A program made the position numbers and the translations under genes. Shown here piece after piece: positions 1-7,967 of a DNA stretch of 64,000 nt. Within the stretch, counting starts at the first letter, position 1; every line of letters starts with the position of its first letter. The stretch is from Nitrososphaerota archaeon (GTDB lineage Archaea; Thermoproteota; Nitrososphaeria; Nitrososphaerales; Nitrosopumilaceae): assembly GCA_028867595.1 (NCBI GenBank), contig JAGWGB010000006.1, forward strand, positions 1 to 64,000. Direction: 5' to 3'. The notes under the pieces were generated by a model. That model was given only the letters and a program-made list of their open reading frames with translations. It was not told the origin of the DNA and did not search any database.

Positions 1-110
1 CCTTCTTTGATTCTCTTGTATCTATATGCCCTCTCACCAAAGTAAATGGCAATAGTAATACCAAGAGAGACTGCAGTTGCGATGAATATTGTTATATCTG
101 CTTCTGCCAT
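1..110 (-). CDS. Small single-span membrane protein, cut by window edge
   Basis: An open frame starts with ATG at 110 on the minus strand and runs off the left edge. The 36 visible residues begin MAEADITIFIATAV, form one hydrophobic helix (about residues 6-23) and then a basic stretch (RAYRYKRIKE). This looks like a small N-out membrane protein of a kind common in Thaumarchaeota. It is divergent from the ammonium transporter. Function is unknown and the C-terminus lies outside the window. Confidence 0.55.
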   Translation of the reverse strand, partial: MAEADITIFIATAVSLGITIAIYFGERAYRYKRIKE

Positions 111-248
111 GCCAGAGATACTATGTAGCTTGTATAATAATTTTTTTTAAAATTTTTTGAAATTTTATGATACCATGTCAACGATCAAAATGCAAATCTG
201 TTTTGATATCAAATAGTATCATAGAAAAATCTTTTTAGGATAAAATAC

Positions 249-259
249 CTTTTATAGAC
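249..259 (+). promoter_or_regulatory. TATA box of the ammonium transporter gene
   Basis: CTTTTATAGAC lies about 27 nt before the ATG at 281, the spacing expected for a leaderless or very short-leader archaeal transcript. A second A/T-rich candidate (GGATAAAATACC, 238-249) sits just upstream. Confidence 0.5.
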
Positions 260-280
260 GGGACTCATCTCTACGAAAAG

Positions 281-1786
281 ATGTCGGAAACAATCTCGAG
301 AATGCCATTACAGACAATATCTAAGCACAAATGGCCGCTCGTTTTTGCCGTAGCAGCTTTGGTCGTTACAATGTCAGGATTCACTGCTATGCAAGACGCA
401 CAGGCTCAATTTGGCCCAATTGGCAACCTTGCTAATCCACAGAAGACAAATGAAATTCACTGTGGTCAAGCAATGACTCCACCAGGAAATGGAACCTTTG
501 GTGGTAGTGAGGCACCATGTATTGATACTGGAGATACCACTTTCATGTACGCAGCAGCTGTCTTCGTCATGATAATGACTCCTGGAGGTGTAGGTTTCTT
601 GTATGGTGGTACCACACGAAGAAAACAAGCACTTACAGTAATCTTACAAAACTTCATGGTCTACTCTATTGTCAGTGTTCAATGGGTCGTTTGGGGCTAT
701 GCAATAATGTTCGGTCCATCTGCTGATCCATACGGTTTCATCGGAAACTTGGATTGGTTTGGACTCAATAACGTCTTTCATAATGCACCTGCCGATGTTT
801 ACGCACCAACAATTCCACATTTGGCCTATGTGATGTTCCAGCTCATGTTCGCTGCTATCACTCCTGCACTTGCAATTGCAGGTTATGCTGATAGGGTCAA
901 GATGAGTGCATTTCTAATTCATGTAGTATTATGGACTACATTTGTTTATGACTTTGTGGGACACGCAAACTGGTCACTTGGAAGTCAAGGCACGTCAGTG
1001 GGCTGGTTGGCAAAAATAGGAACTGAAGACTTTGCAGGAGGTACAGTCATCCACATTACTTCAGGTTTTGCTGGATTGGCTGCAGCAATGTTCCTTGGAA
1101 GAAGAATAGGTTATGGAAAAGCTCCATTTGAACCTCATTCAATACCGCTGATCATTTTAGGAGCTACAATCCTATGGTTCGGTTGGTTCGGATTCAACCC
1201 AGGAAGTGCAGGTTTTGCAGGTTTCCTTGAAACTCAAGCATTCCAAAACACAAACGTTGCAACAGCAGTTGCAGCAATATGGTGGCTGTTTCTGGCTTGG
1301 GCTCATACTGGCAAAGCAAGTGCAATCGGTGCTTGCAATGGAGCAGTAGCGGGACTTGTAGCAATTACGCCAGCGTCTGGATTCGTCGGTACGTGGGCGT
1401 CAATAATTATAGGCTTCGCTTGTGCGACAGTTTGCTTCTACTGTGTTCTGATAAAGAACAGAGCTAGAATAGACGACGCATTGGATACATGGGGTGTCCA
1501 CGGTATGGGTGGTGTAACTGGTGCACTCTTAACAGGAGCATTCAGTGAAACACGTATCAATCCATATGGCCACAACGGACTGTTCTTTGGAAACCCAATG
1601 CAGTTTGTGATAAACTGTGAAGGTGCAGGCTTTGGTGCAGCATGGTCGTTTGGTATAACTTACATCATATGGAGAATCCAGGACGCAATTTGGCCTGGTG
1701 GTGTAAGAGTAACTCCAAAAGAAGAAGAAATCGGCTTAGACTTGTCACAAGTCGGAGAACGAGCATACTCGCAATTTGCGGAGTAG
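281..1786 (+). CDS. amt: Amt-family ammonium transporter
   Basis: This membrane channel imports ammonia/ammonium, the energy and nitrogen substrate of the cell. The 501-residue protein has an N-terminal extension with a hydrophobic helix (about residues 17-42), probably a signal peptide or extra membrane span, and then about 11 membrane helices. The family signature is visible as EDFAGGTVIHITSGFAG. The twin pore histidines are probably those in VGHANW and WGVHGMGG. It lies beside the amo genes, so supply and oxidation of ammonia are clustered. The ATG start at 281 has a TATA box at the right distance. A T-rich stretch after 1786 could terminate transcription. Confidence 0.95.
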   Translation: MSETISRMPLQTISKHKWPLVFAVAALVVTMSGFTAMQDAQAQFGPIGNLANPQKTNEIHCGQAMTPPGNGTFGGSEAPCIDTGDTTFMYAAAVFVMIMTPGGVGFLYGGTTRRKQALTVILQNFMVYSIVSVQWVVWGYAIMFGPSADPYGFIGNLDWFGLNNVFHNAPADVYAPTIPHLAYVMFQLMFAAITPALAIAGYADRVKMSAFLIHVVLWTTFVYDFVGHANWSLGSQGTSVGWLAKIGTEDFAGGTVIHITSGFAGLAAAMFLGRRIGYGKAPFEPHSIPLIILGATILWFGWFGFNPGSAGFAGFLETQAFQNTNVATAVAAIWWLFLAWAHTGKASAIGACNGAVAGLVAITPASGFVGTWASIIIGFACATVCFYCVLIKNRARIDDALDTWGVHGMGGVTGALLTGAFSETRINPYGHNGLFFGNPMQFVINCEGAGFGAAWSFGITYIIWRIQDAIWPGGVRVTPKEEEIGLDLSQVGERAYSQFAE

Positions 1787-1891
1787 TGCTAAGACCCCTC
1801 ATTTTTCTGTTTATTTTTAATATTTTAGAAATATGAAAAAAGATGAATTTATCTTAGAAACGGTAAAAAGGATGAGAATTGAGACTCAAAC

Positions 1892-2104
1892 ATGGTCGAT
1901 AAATGGTTAGTATTTTGTGGTACGCAGTTTGTTAGTGCTGCAATTGGATTTTACTGGGGATTTGCGGCAAGGACTGATCCACATCATTACAATTTGATCT
2001 TCATGTATGTTGGAGGCTTTTTTTTCTCACTTGGTGTATTTGCTATAACAAGATGGGGCTTTGACAGATGGAAATCAAAGCAGAAACCAAGAAAACGCCG
2101 ATAA
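1892..2104 (+). CDS. Small two-span membrane protein
   Basis: The 70-residue protein starts MVDKWLVFCG and has two hydrophobic helices (about residues 4-24 and 33-52), then a strongly basic tail ending KQKPRKRR that should face the cytoplasm. No family is recognised. Its place between amt and the amo genes suggests only a conserved thaumarchaeal membrane protein. Confidence 0.6.
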   Translation: MVDKWLVFCGTQFVSAAIGFYWGFAARTDPHHYNLIFMYVGGFFFSLGVFAITRWGFDRWKSKQKPRKRR

Positions 2105-2192
2105 AATCATTCGTTTATTATCGTTTTTAAAATTAATTTTTTAGATCAGGTTTGTTTATATCAACCACTAATAGGACTAATCTTGATATTAT

Positions 2193-2885
2193 TTGTCAAA
2201 GGATAAAACCTTTCATTTATCAAGAAAGCGACGATACACAATATTTGCAATCATTACTGCAATAGGAGTCTCATTCGCACTTTACAATGCACTGATAAAC
2301 TATAATTACGTGCATACAAAAGACTGGAATTTTGATTCTTACCAAAATAATACTACACCGTCCGACTTGGCTGCTTTTCAATTAAATTCACCATCTGGAC
2401 TGTGGACTGTAAAAGCAGATGACTCAGCACCTTCAAAACCTAATGTATTCGCAGTACTACCGGCGGGGAATAGTTCTGGATATCACATGCAGGTGATGCC
2501 TGACTCGCCAGAAATATCTGACGCTCAAATTAGTGTGAAACTCAAGATAGTGCCTGGACATCAAGTAGAACAAGCAGGACTAGTGATTCGCTTCATTGAT
2601 GCGAGCCATTATTTTGTCCTGATGGCGGACCCACAAAACAATCGTGTCTCTTTATGCAAAGCCGACATTCAATTTCTAGTATGCAACTATGAAACAAACG
2701 CTCAGATTAGCACTGGACAGTGGCACACACTAGAAGCTACCATATCTTCGGAAGGTATAGGCGGATGGCTTGACGGCAAAGAAATTATCAAAGCAAACAA
2801 CGAATACTATCAAACGGGACAAGTAGGACTTTGGACTAAGGATGACACTGAAGCCTATTTCGATGATCTCCAAATTAAATACTAA
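2193..2885 (+). CDS. Membrane-anchored exported protein with a LamG/concanavalin-like beta-sandwich
   Basis: The 230-residue protein starts at TTG and has a basic N-terminus followed by one membrane helix (about residues 15-33), then an extracytoplasmic domain. The C-terminal half (about 90-228) has the rhythm of concanavalin A-like or DUF1080-type jelly rolls: ISVKLKIVPG, AGLVIRF, YFVLMAD, GQWHTLEATI, GWLDGKEI and GQVGLWTK, ending in EAYFDDLQI. Such domains bind or cleave sugars; no catalytic residues can be assigned. A TATA-like TTTATATC lies upstream near 2155-2164. Confidence 0.65.
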   Translation: MSKDKTFHLSRKRRYTIFAIITAIGVSFALYNALINYNYVHTKDWNFDSYQNNTTPSDLAAFQLNSPSGLWTVKADDSAPSKPNVFAVLPAGNSSGYHMQVMPDSPEISDAQISVKLKIVPGHQVEQAGLVIRFIDASHYFVLMADPQNNRVSLCKADIQFLVCNYETNAQISTGQWHTLEATISSEGIGGWLDGKEIIKANNEYYQTGQVGLWTKDDTEAYFDDLQIKY

Positions 2886-2962
2886 CAAGTGAAAATTTTC
2901 CTTGTTTTCATTTTACAAAGACAAATTGAAAGTTTAATTAAACGCTAATTAAAAATAAAATT

Positions 2963-3265
2963 ATGTTATTCGGAGTTTTCGCCGTACACAATCCAGAGTC
3001 ATGCCCGTTAAACAATACCAAAAGCAGGAAAATCTTCTTGGACCTTGAGTCTAAGATGAAAATAAATGCAAAAAAGCACGGTATAACAAAAATCAATGCA
3101 TTTTACATGTCAGTACTTGAACATGAATGGATAATAATCTTGGATGCAAAAAATGCGCACGATATAGAACAGTTTTGTATATCTGTTGGAATTTCAGCTA
3201 CTAGTACAGTGAAAATTGTGCCGATAAAGGACTTTAGAGACGTCGCAAAGACGCTAAAATCTTGA
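2963..3265 (+). CDS. Small ferredoxin-fold-like protein (DUF3303-like), unknown function
   Basis: The 100-residue protein begins MLFGVFAVHNPESCPLNN and shows alternating strands and helices, including HEWIIILDAKNAHDIEQF and a C-terminal VKIVPIKDF. This is the pattern of stress-responsive A/B barrel or DUF3303-type small proteins. The assignment is by resemblance only. A TATA-like TTTAATTAAA lies upstream of the ATG. Confidence 0.6.
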   Translation: MLFGVFAVHNPESCPLNNTKSRKIFLDLESKMKINAKKHGITKINAFYMSVLEHEWIIILDAKNAHDIEQFCISVGISATSTVKIVPIKDFRDVAKTLKS

Positions 3266-3323
3266 ATCTGGTAATACTTGGCAGTATAGTCAAGAATTAG
3301 TATCGGCAAGTCTTGAGACTGGT

Positions 3324-3614
3324 GTGAGCTCAAACAAGAACGGGGGGACTGAACGTGTCCCTTTTAGAAGCCAAATGATTTTGGCGTTGATTCCAAGTTT
3401 TGTCTCACAAATAATTGCCTTTTACAGAATTAAAAAATTAGTTTATGGGATAATGATTGAAGTTGTAGTCTTTTTCATTGATCTAATTATAACGTCTATC
3501 ATATCATGGCCTGTTGGAACAATAATTGCTCTGCCTATTACAGTGGGGATTCCAGTGTATTACATTCGCAAGTGGACTTTGGAATTTAATCAAATGCCAC
3601 GTGGAATGTTCTAA
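3324..3614 (+). CDS. Small two-span membrane protein
   Basis: The GTG-started 96-residue protein has two hydrophobic segments (about residues 17-32 and 42-80) split by a short basic loop (FYRIKKL). No domain is recognised. It ends about 50 nt before the convergent amoB gene. Confidence 0.5.
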   Translation: MSSNKNGGTERVPFRSQMILALIPSFVSQIIAFYRIKKLVYGIMIEVVVFFIDLIITSIISWPVGTIIALPITVGIPVYYIRKWTLEFNQMPRGMF

Positions 3615-3663
3615 GTCTGAGACTAGTGTAAAATAATAAAATGAAAAGAGAGGGTTGTGATTT

Positions 3664-4230
3664 TTAAATCACTTGCCACGGTCTTGTCGCAAATGTGACT
3701 GCGTATCCAACTCCAATGATTATTGATTGGTACATGATGTTTGTGTATGGAATTGGTTTTACGATTGGGTCACCAGTGACGACTATTGTCTGTCCTGGAC
3801 CGAGACCTGGACCGATGCTTGCTATGTTAAGCTGCGTATGCATGTGATATACTGCTGGCTCCAAAGCTCTGATTGTGAGTTTGTATGGGACCACACCGTT
3901 TGCTGGAATCGTGATTACGTTTCCTGGTGGATCTCTTGCTACAATCTCCCATCTGTTACCTGCGTTTGGAGAGTCACCGTATACTGTGTACCAGCCTCTG
4001 AGATCTCTATCTACCAGACTTGTAAATTTACCAGAGTCTGTTAGAGTATCGCCTGTTTGAACAGATTGTTTTGACCATGTCTCATCATCTATTCTAACGA
4101 AACGACTCTGCAGCTGTGCCTGTACACCGTGTGCTTCTGCGTGTTGGAACATTTGTGCAAATGATGGTCCAACTGCGCCAAGTGCTACTATCACACCTAT
4201 TGCAGCCACAATAAACTTCTTATCGACCAT
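3664..4230 (-). CDS. amoB: Archaeal ammonia monooxygenase subunit B
   Basis: This is the periplasmic cupredoxin subunit of ammonia monooxygenase. At 188 residues it is short, as usual for archaeal AmoB, which lacks the second cupredoxin of bacterial AmoB. A signal/anchor helix (about residues 6-25) precedes FQHAEAHG, and a later YHMHTQLN supplies the HxH pair. These three histidines correspond to the copper site of particulate monooxygenases. A C-terminal membrane helix follows (IIIGVGYAVTF). It is transcribed away from amoC-amoX-amoA, from the shared 4231-4495 intergenic region. Confidence 0.93.
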   Translation of the reverse strand: MVDKKFIVAAIGVIVALGAVGPSFAQMFQHAEAHGVQAQLQSRFVRIDDETWSKQSVQTGDTLTDSGKFTSLVDRDLRGWYTVYGDSPNAGNRWEIVARDPPGNVITIPANGVVPYKLTIRALEPAVYHMHTQLNIASIGPGLGPGQTIVVTGDPIVKPIPYTNIMYQSIIIGVGYAVTFATRPWQVI

Positions 4231-4495
4231 ATCGCTTAACTAATCCAACTGACAAACAACAATGATATATGTTTTGCCCTGTCTGTACGCGATCGTTGTT
4301 GAATGTGAGATGAATTATGATGATCATGGATGTTAATCATGATATTATTGATCTAACATGGCAAATTTAACACAAATATTGGTTATTCAACTTAAGAATT
4401 TTATATATTTATAATTTAGAATATGTAATAATTGGATGAAATATTGTAATACTCACAACTGATACTTTAAATAAACAAGAAACAACCTCCAATAC
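4231..4495. promoter_or_regulatory. Divergent amoB / amoC promoter region
   Basis: This 265-nt gene-free stretch drives both amo transcripts. On the minus strand an ACATATATCA box (about 4263-4272) sits 35-40 nt before the amoB ATG. On the plus strand CTTTAAATAA (4465-4474) lies about 26 nt before the amoC ATG. Between them is a cluster of TGATCA/TCATGA-type half palindromes (about 4316-4355) that could bind a regulator; this is weak and by eye only. Confidence 0.5.
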
Positions 4496-5059
4496 ATGGC
4501 ACAAATGCCAGCATTAATTCCAAAAGAAGTTGAAATCCAGAGACTGAAAAAAATCTGGATGATCATCATCGCATTGGGATCTATCGCTGCATCCGTAGAG
4601 GTCGACAACTTTGTAGATGGATCTCTACACCAGACATCAATCAGAGACAGTGCCTTCACACCAGCACACTGGTGGTTATACAGCCACTTTATTGCACTCC
4701 CACTCGGCTGGGCTGCGATATCGATGTATGACAGAAAGGTACCAATCCTGAGAGGTCCAAACAACTCAATGAACACCGGTCTTAAGATGACAATTCTAGG
4801 TTATCTAGCAACCATGTTTACAATCGGTGTAAACGAGTTATGGCACTTCTGGTATGTAGAGGAAATCTTTGCAGTTCCAAACCACTGGATGTTCAACATG
4901 GGTGTCGTCGTAGCATTCATGGGCGCACTTGCCTATGTAGTTAGAGTCTACGCACGTCTAGTCGAACTTGGCGCAGAAACACCAGGTGAGAACCCATATG
5001 TTGCAGAAATGTACAAGATGGCCTTAGAAGGCAAATTGTACAGCAGATCCATCCCATAA
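4496..5059 (+). CDS. amoC: Archaeal ammonia monooxygenase subunit C
   Basis: This is the integral membrane subunit of ammonia monooxygenase and carries one of the copper sites of the complex. The 187-residue protein has the usual archaeal length, with hydrophobic helices about 20-37, 57-77, 94-113 and 133-150. Conserved acidic and histidine positions are visible in EVDNFVDGS, PAHWWLYSH and NELWHFWY. The start is the ATG about 26 nt after its TATA box, so the message is essentially leaderless. amoX follows after 104 nt with its own promoter. Confidence 0.95.
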   Translation: MAQMPALIPKEVEIQRLKKIWMIIIALGSIAASVEVDNFVDGSLHQTSIRDSAFTPAHWWLYSHFIALPLGWAAISMYDRKVPILRGPNNSMNTGLKMTILGYLATMFTIGVNELWHFWYVEEIFAVPNHWMFNMGVVVAFMGALAYVVRVYARLVELGAETPGENPYVAEMYKMALEGKLYSRSIP

Positions 5060-5131
5060 ACAAGCGCACAAGCGCCTTTTTTCTTATTTTTAAAGATCTA
5101 ATGTAAAATTAACCGCTTTATTCAAGAAAAA

Positions 5132-5139
5132 CTTAAAAG
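5132..5139 (+). promoter_or_regulatory. TATA box of amoX
   Basis: CTTAAAAG lies about 28 nt before the amoX ATG at 5164, giving amoX a promoter of its own inside the amo cluster. Confidence 0.45.
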
Positions 5140-5163
5140 CAAATGCCTTTCTAATTAAGCCAA

Positions 5164-5526
5164 ATGACCTTACCAAAAGGATTCGGTTCAGGTGGCGGAG
5201 CCTCCAGTTCTGACGTTTCCAAGATGATTGGTAGACGTATTGAGGACCACTTTGGAATAATCACAGGCATGTTTGTTGCCTTGTGGTTAGGTACATGGGG
5301 AGGAGTTGCCGTTGCAGTTACGTACTATCCGTGGGCATACCCACCGCCAAGCGCACACTATGCATTAACTGTGCTTACAATCATTGAGGCTATCGGATAC
5401 ATGTTATGTGTTAAGGTAGCAACTGAAGGCACAAGCAAGGCAAAGACATACAATGGCGCTATTGCAGGTGTGATAGCAGCAATATCTGTAGCAGTAATAC
5501 TGACAGACTGCTTCTTCTTTGGATAG
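5164..5526 (+). CDS. amoX: AmoX, archaeal AMO-associated membrane protein
   Basis: The 120-residue protein encoded between amoC and amoA matches the small subunit-like ORF found in all archaeal amo clusters. A Gly/Ser-rich N-terminus (GFGSGGGASSSD) precedes three hydrophobic helices (about residues 36-55, 65-86 and 95-115). It is considered a probable structural subunit of the archaeal enzyme; no catalytic role is known. Confidence 0.9.
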   Translation: MTLPKGFGSGGGASSSDVSKMIGRRIEDHFGIITGMFVALWLGTWGGVAVAVTYYPWAYPPPSAHYALTVLTIIEAIGYMLCVKVATEGTSKAKTYNGAIAGVIAAISVAVILTDCFFFG

Positions 5527-5603
5527 AAGAAACACCCATTCCTTTCTTTTATTAAATACGAGATGTAGCGAAGGCTTTGATCCTGATCTCGTACCTCATA
5601 AAA

Positions 5604-5613
5604 TTTTATATAC
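5604..5613 (+). promoter_or_regulatory. TATA box of amoA
   Basis: TTTTATATAC lies about 28 nt before the amoA ATG at 5637. Confidence 0.5.
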
Positions 5614-5636
5614 ATCACACATATCATTAGTAGCTA

Positions 5637-6287
5637 ATGGTCTGGCTAAGACGATGTACTCACTACTTATTCATAGTAGTGGTAGCAGTCAACTCGACCT
5701 TGTTGACAATCAACGCGGGAGACTACATCTTCTACACTGACTGGATGTGGACATCATATGTGATATTCACTTTATCACAATCACTGATGCTCGCAGTCGG
5801 TGCAGCATATTACCTTACGTTCACTGGTGTACCAGGAACAGCAACCTACTATGCGCTGATAATGACAGTGTATACATGGATTGCAAAAGGTGCGTGGTTC
5901 TCTCTAGGATATCCGTACAGCTTCATCGTTGTACCAGTGTGGATTCCGTCAGCTATACTGATGGATCTTGCATATTGGGCAACCAAGAGAAACAAACACA
6001 TGTTGATCTTGGTCGGTGGTGTGCTGTGTGGAATGTCAATGTCAATGTTCAACATGGTCAATCTATTGACAATAGATGATCCACTAGAGACTGCTTTCAA
6101 GTATCCAAGAACAACATTGCCTCCATACATGACTCCAATAGAACCTCAAGTAGGAAAGTTCTACGACAGTCCTGTAGCGCTGGGTGCAGGTGCAGGCGCA
6201 GTTTTGACAGTTACAATGACTGCATTAGGCTGCAAATTAACAACCTGGACTTACAGATGGATGGCCGCTTGGTCAAAGTGGGATTAA
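5637..6287 (+). CDS. amoA: Archaeal ammonia monooxygenase subunit A
   Basis: This is the membrane subunit of ammonia monooxygenase, which oxidises ammonia to hydroxylamine. The 216-residue protein starts MVWLRRCTHYLFIVVVAVNS and contains NAGDYIFYTDW, TGVPGTATYYALIMTVYTW and LPPYMTPIEPQVGKFY, all hallmarks of thaumarchaeal AmoA, and ends MAAWSKWD. Length and the visible conserved blocks agree with group I.1a-type AmoA. A TATA box 28 nt upstream and the separate amoX promoter suggest that each amo gene can be transcribed alone. Confidence 0.98.
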   Translation: MVWLRRCTHYLFIVVVAVNSTLLTINAGDYIFYTDWMWTSYVIFTLSQSLMLAVGAAYYLTFTGVPGTATYYALIMTVYTWIAKGAWFSLGYPYSFIVVPVWIPSAILMDLAYWATKRNKHMLILVGGVLCGMSMSMFNMVNLLTIDDPLETAFKYPRTTLPPYMTPIEPQVGKFYDSPVALGAGAGAVLTVTMTALGCKLTTWTYRWMAAWSKWD

Positions 6288-6427
6288 TCCTCCCTTTTCC
6301 TTTTACTTTATTTTACTTGCTATCATCGTGAGATTTACTTCCGTCTCATTTTGATTAAAAAAAACAACACAATGTGTGATCTTTTGTTATCATATCACAG
6401 AAAATAATATTCTGGAATTAGCCTGTA

Positions 6428-7288
6428 TTGAAGCAAGAATACAGCTTAATATCATCAGCACCAAAGCCCTTTGTAAAATGGGCAGGCGGAAAAAGACAAC
6501 TCTTGCCTATCATAACAAAACATGTACCTCAAAAATTTGAGAGGTACTTTGAACCGTTTTTGGGAGGTGGTGCAGTATTCTTCAATCTAGCCTACAAAAG
6601 AAGAGATACCAAGTGGCTCCTGTCCGACCTAAATTCTGATCTTGTCTTGTCTTATGTTACAATTAGAGATAGAGTAAAGGAATTGATCTCTGCTTTAGAA
6701 TCGCACTCTACAAGTTATTTCAAAAATCAAAGTTCATACTATTATAAAATTCGAGAGAGCGAACCAAAAGGTCAGATTGAGAAGGTATCGAGGCTTCTCT
6801 TTCTTAACAAAACTTGTTTTAATGGACTCTATAGAGTAAACAGCAAAGGCAAATTCAACGTACCTCTTGGCAAATATGTCAATCCAAATATTGTAAGTAA
6901 AGAAAATTTAATTGCCGTAAGCGAAATTCTCCAGTCAAGAGACATATCTATAAAATGTCAGGATTTTGAAGGTGCACTAAAAAATGCCACTGAAGGTGAT
7001 TTTGTGTACCTGGATCCTCCATATCACCCAGTTAGCGAAACTTCAAACTTTACAAGCTATACAAATGGCAGCTTTGACTATGGTGATCAAGAAAGACTAT
7101 ATGCAAAATTCAAAGCACTCGACAAAAAAGGTGTCAAGATTCTACTGTCAAACTCCAAGTCTGAAGAAATAATAGATCTCTTCAAAGAATTCTCTGATAA
7201 TGTGATAGAAATAAACGCAAATCGATTCATAAACTCTGTATCGCAGAGAAGAACCGGGCATACTGAGCTTTTAATTAAAAACTACTAA
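6428..7288 (+). CDS. Dam/DpnM-type (D12 class) DNA adenine N6-methyltransferase
   Basis: This enzyme transfers a methyl group from S-adenosylmethionine to adenine in DNA; Dam relatives usually act on GATC, but specificity here is inference. The 286-residue protein has motif I as FVKWAGGKRQLLP and FEPFLGGGAVFFNL near the N-terminus, catalytic motif IV as DFVYLDPPYHP (about residues 191-201), and RFLFLNK-like and C-terminal RRTGHTELL elements of the D12 class. It starts at TTG (6428). No restriction endonuclease gene is adjacent, so it is an orphan methylase or part of an accessory module with the next gene, 56 nt downstream on the same strand. Confidence 0.9.
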   Translation: MKQEYSLISSAPKPFVKWAGGKRQLLPIITKHVPQKFERYFEPFLGGGAVFFNLAYKRRDTKWLLSDLNSDLVLSYVTIRDRVKELISALESHSTSYFKNQSSYYYKIRESEPKGQIEKVSRLLFLNKTCFNGLYRVNSKGKFNVPLGKYVNPNIVSKENLIAVSEILQSRDISIKCQDFEGALKNATEGDFVYLDPPYHPVSETSNFTSYTNGSFDYGDQERLYAKFKALDKKGVKILLSNSKSEEIIDLFKEFSDNVIEINANRFINSVSQRRTGHTELLIKNY

Positions 7289-7344
7289 AATTAGTACTTC
7301 CTTCTTTAGATAAGGTAAAATCAAAGATATTTTACAGATTCCAA

Positions 7345-7887
7345 GTGGACAATACGAATAGAAAGGAAATTTTGCGTCTAGCAGAAGCGACAAGTGTTGA
7401 TCTCTTGGAGGAGAAAAAGTCGTTGCATGACATACTGTTAACATGCAAAAACATTGCAAAAACATTGCAAATTTCTGATGAAAACTCGTGGATAGATCTG
7501 GAGCTCAATGGATATGTAGTCAAATACAAAACTAGAGAACAACTCTATGACAACCTACCAAGCTATAGGAAGACAATCTGGAAGTTCTACGATCTTTACG
7601 GAAACCCTATCTCACTGCCTGTTGATATAATGAGTATCTTTGGAAAATCCACTGTATACCATTCCGTCAAAGAACTTGAAAATAGTAGCCAAGTTGTAAT
7701 TGGAAGTCAGCTCTTGGAAACTTTTAACAAATTCATATCTGAACATGGAATGGATTATGCGTCAAAAAATGTACGAATACATGAAGCAAAAATTTCAAAA
7801 AACGAGATAAACCAAGTGCTAAGTGGAATTAAGAACAAGGCGCAAGAATTTCTTGATATCGTAATATCACTTCTTGAATTTGATTGA
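7345..7887 (+). CDS. AbiTii-domain protein, putative phage-defence component
   Basis: The GTG-started 180-residue protein has an N-terminal helical region (about residues 7-75) with the pattern of the AbiTii family: a long helix, a second helix with ICKTLQ-like spacing, then SWIDLELNGY and a following LPSYRK. AbiTii was named from an abortive-infection system; its mechanism is not known to me. The C-terminal half is predicted helical with no recognised motif. It follows the adenine methylase closely in the same direction, and the two may be one unit. The family call is from motif memory and needs a profile search. Confidence 0.6.
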   Translation: MDNTNRKEILRLAEATSVDLLEEKKSLHDILLTCKNIAKTLQISDENSWIDLELNGYVVKYKTREQLYDNLPSYRKTIWKFYDLYGNPISLPVDIMSIFGKSTVYHSVKELENSSQVVIGSQLLETFNKFISEHGMDYASKNVRIHEAKISKNEINQVLSGIKNKAQEFLDIVISLLEFD

Positions 7888-7934
7888 TTTTTAGCTGATT
7901 TGATGAAAAGTTAATCTTCTTGTTTCACCATTAT

Positions 7935-7959
7935 CTTACCATTGCAAGGGGTTGGTAAG
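7935..7959 (+). promoter_or_regulatory. Inverted repeat just before the kinase start
   Basis: CTTACCA and TGGTAAG form a perfect 7-bp inverted repeat with an 11-nt spacer, ending 8 nt before the GTG start at 7968. It could be an operator or an RNA hairpin affecting translation of the kinase gene. Confidence 0.4.
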
Positions 7960-7967
7960 AGGAAGGC

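Noticed and set aside
4316-4355. Operator-like palindromes in the amoB-amoC region
   Set aside because: Only 5-6 bp arms (TGATCA, TCATGA) in AT-rich DNA; too weak to claim a specific site.
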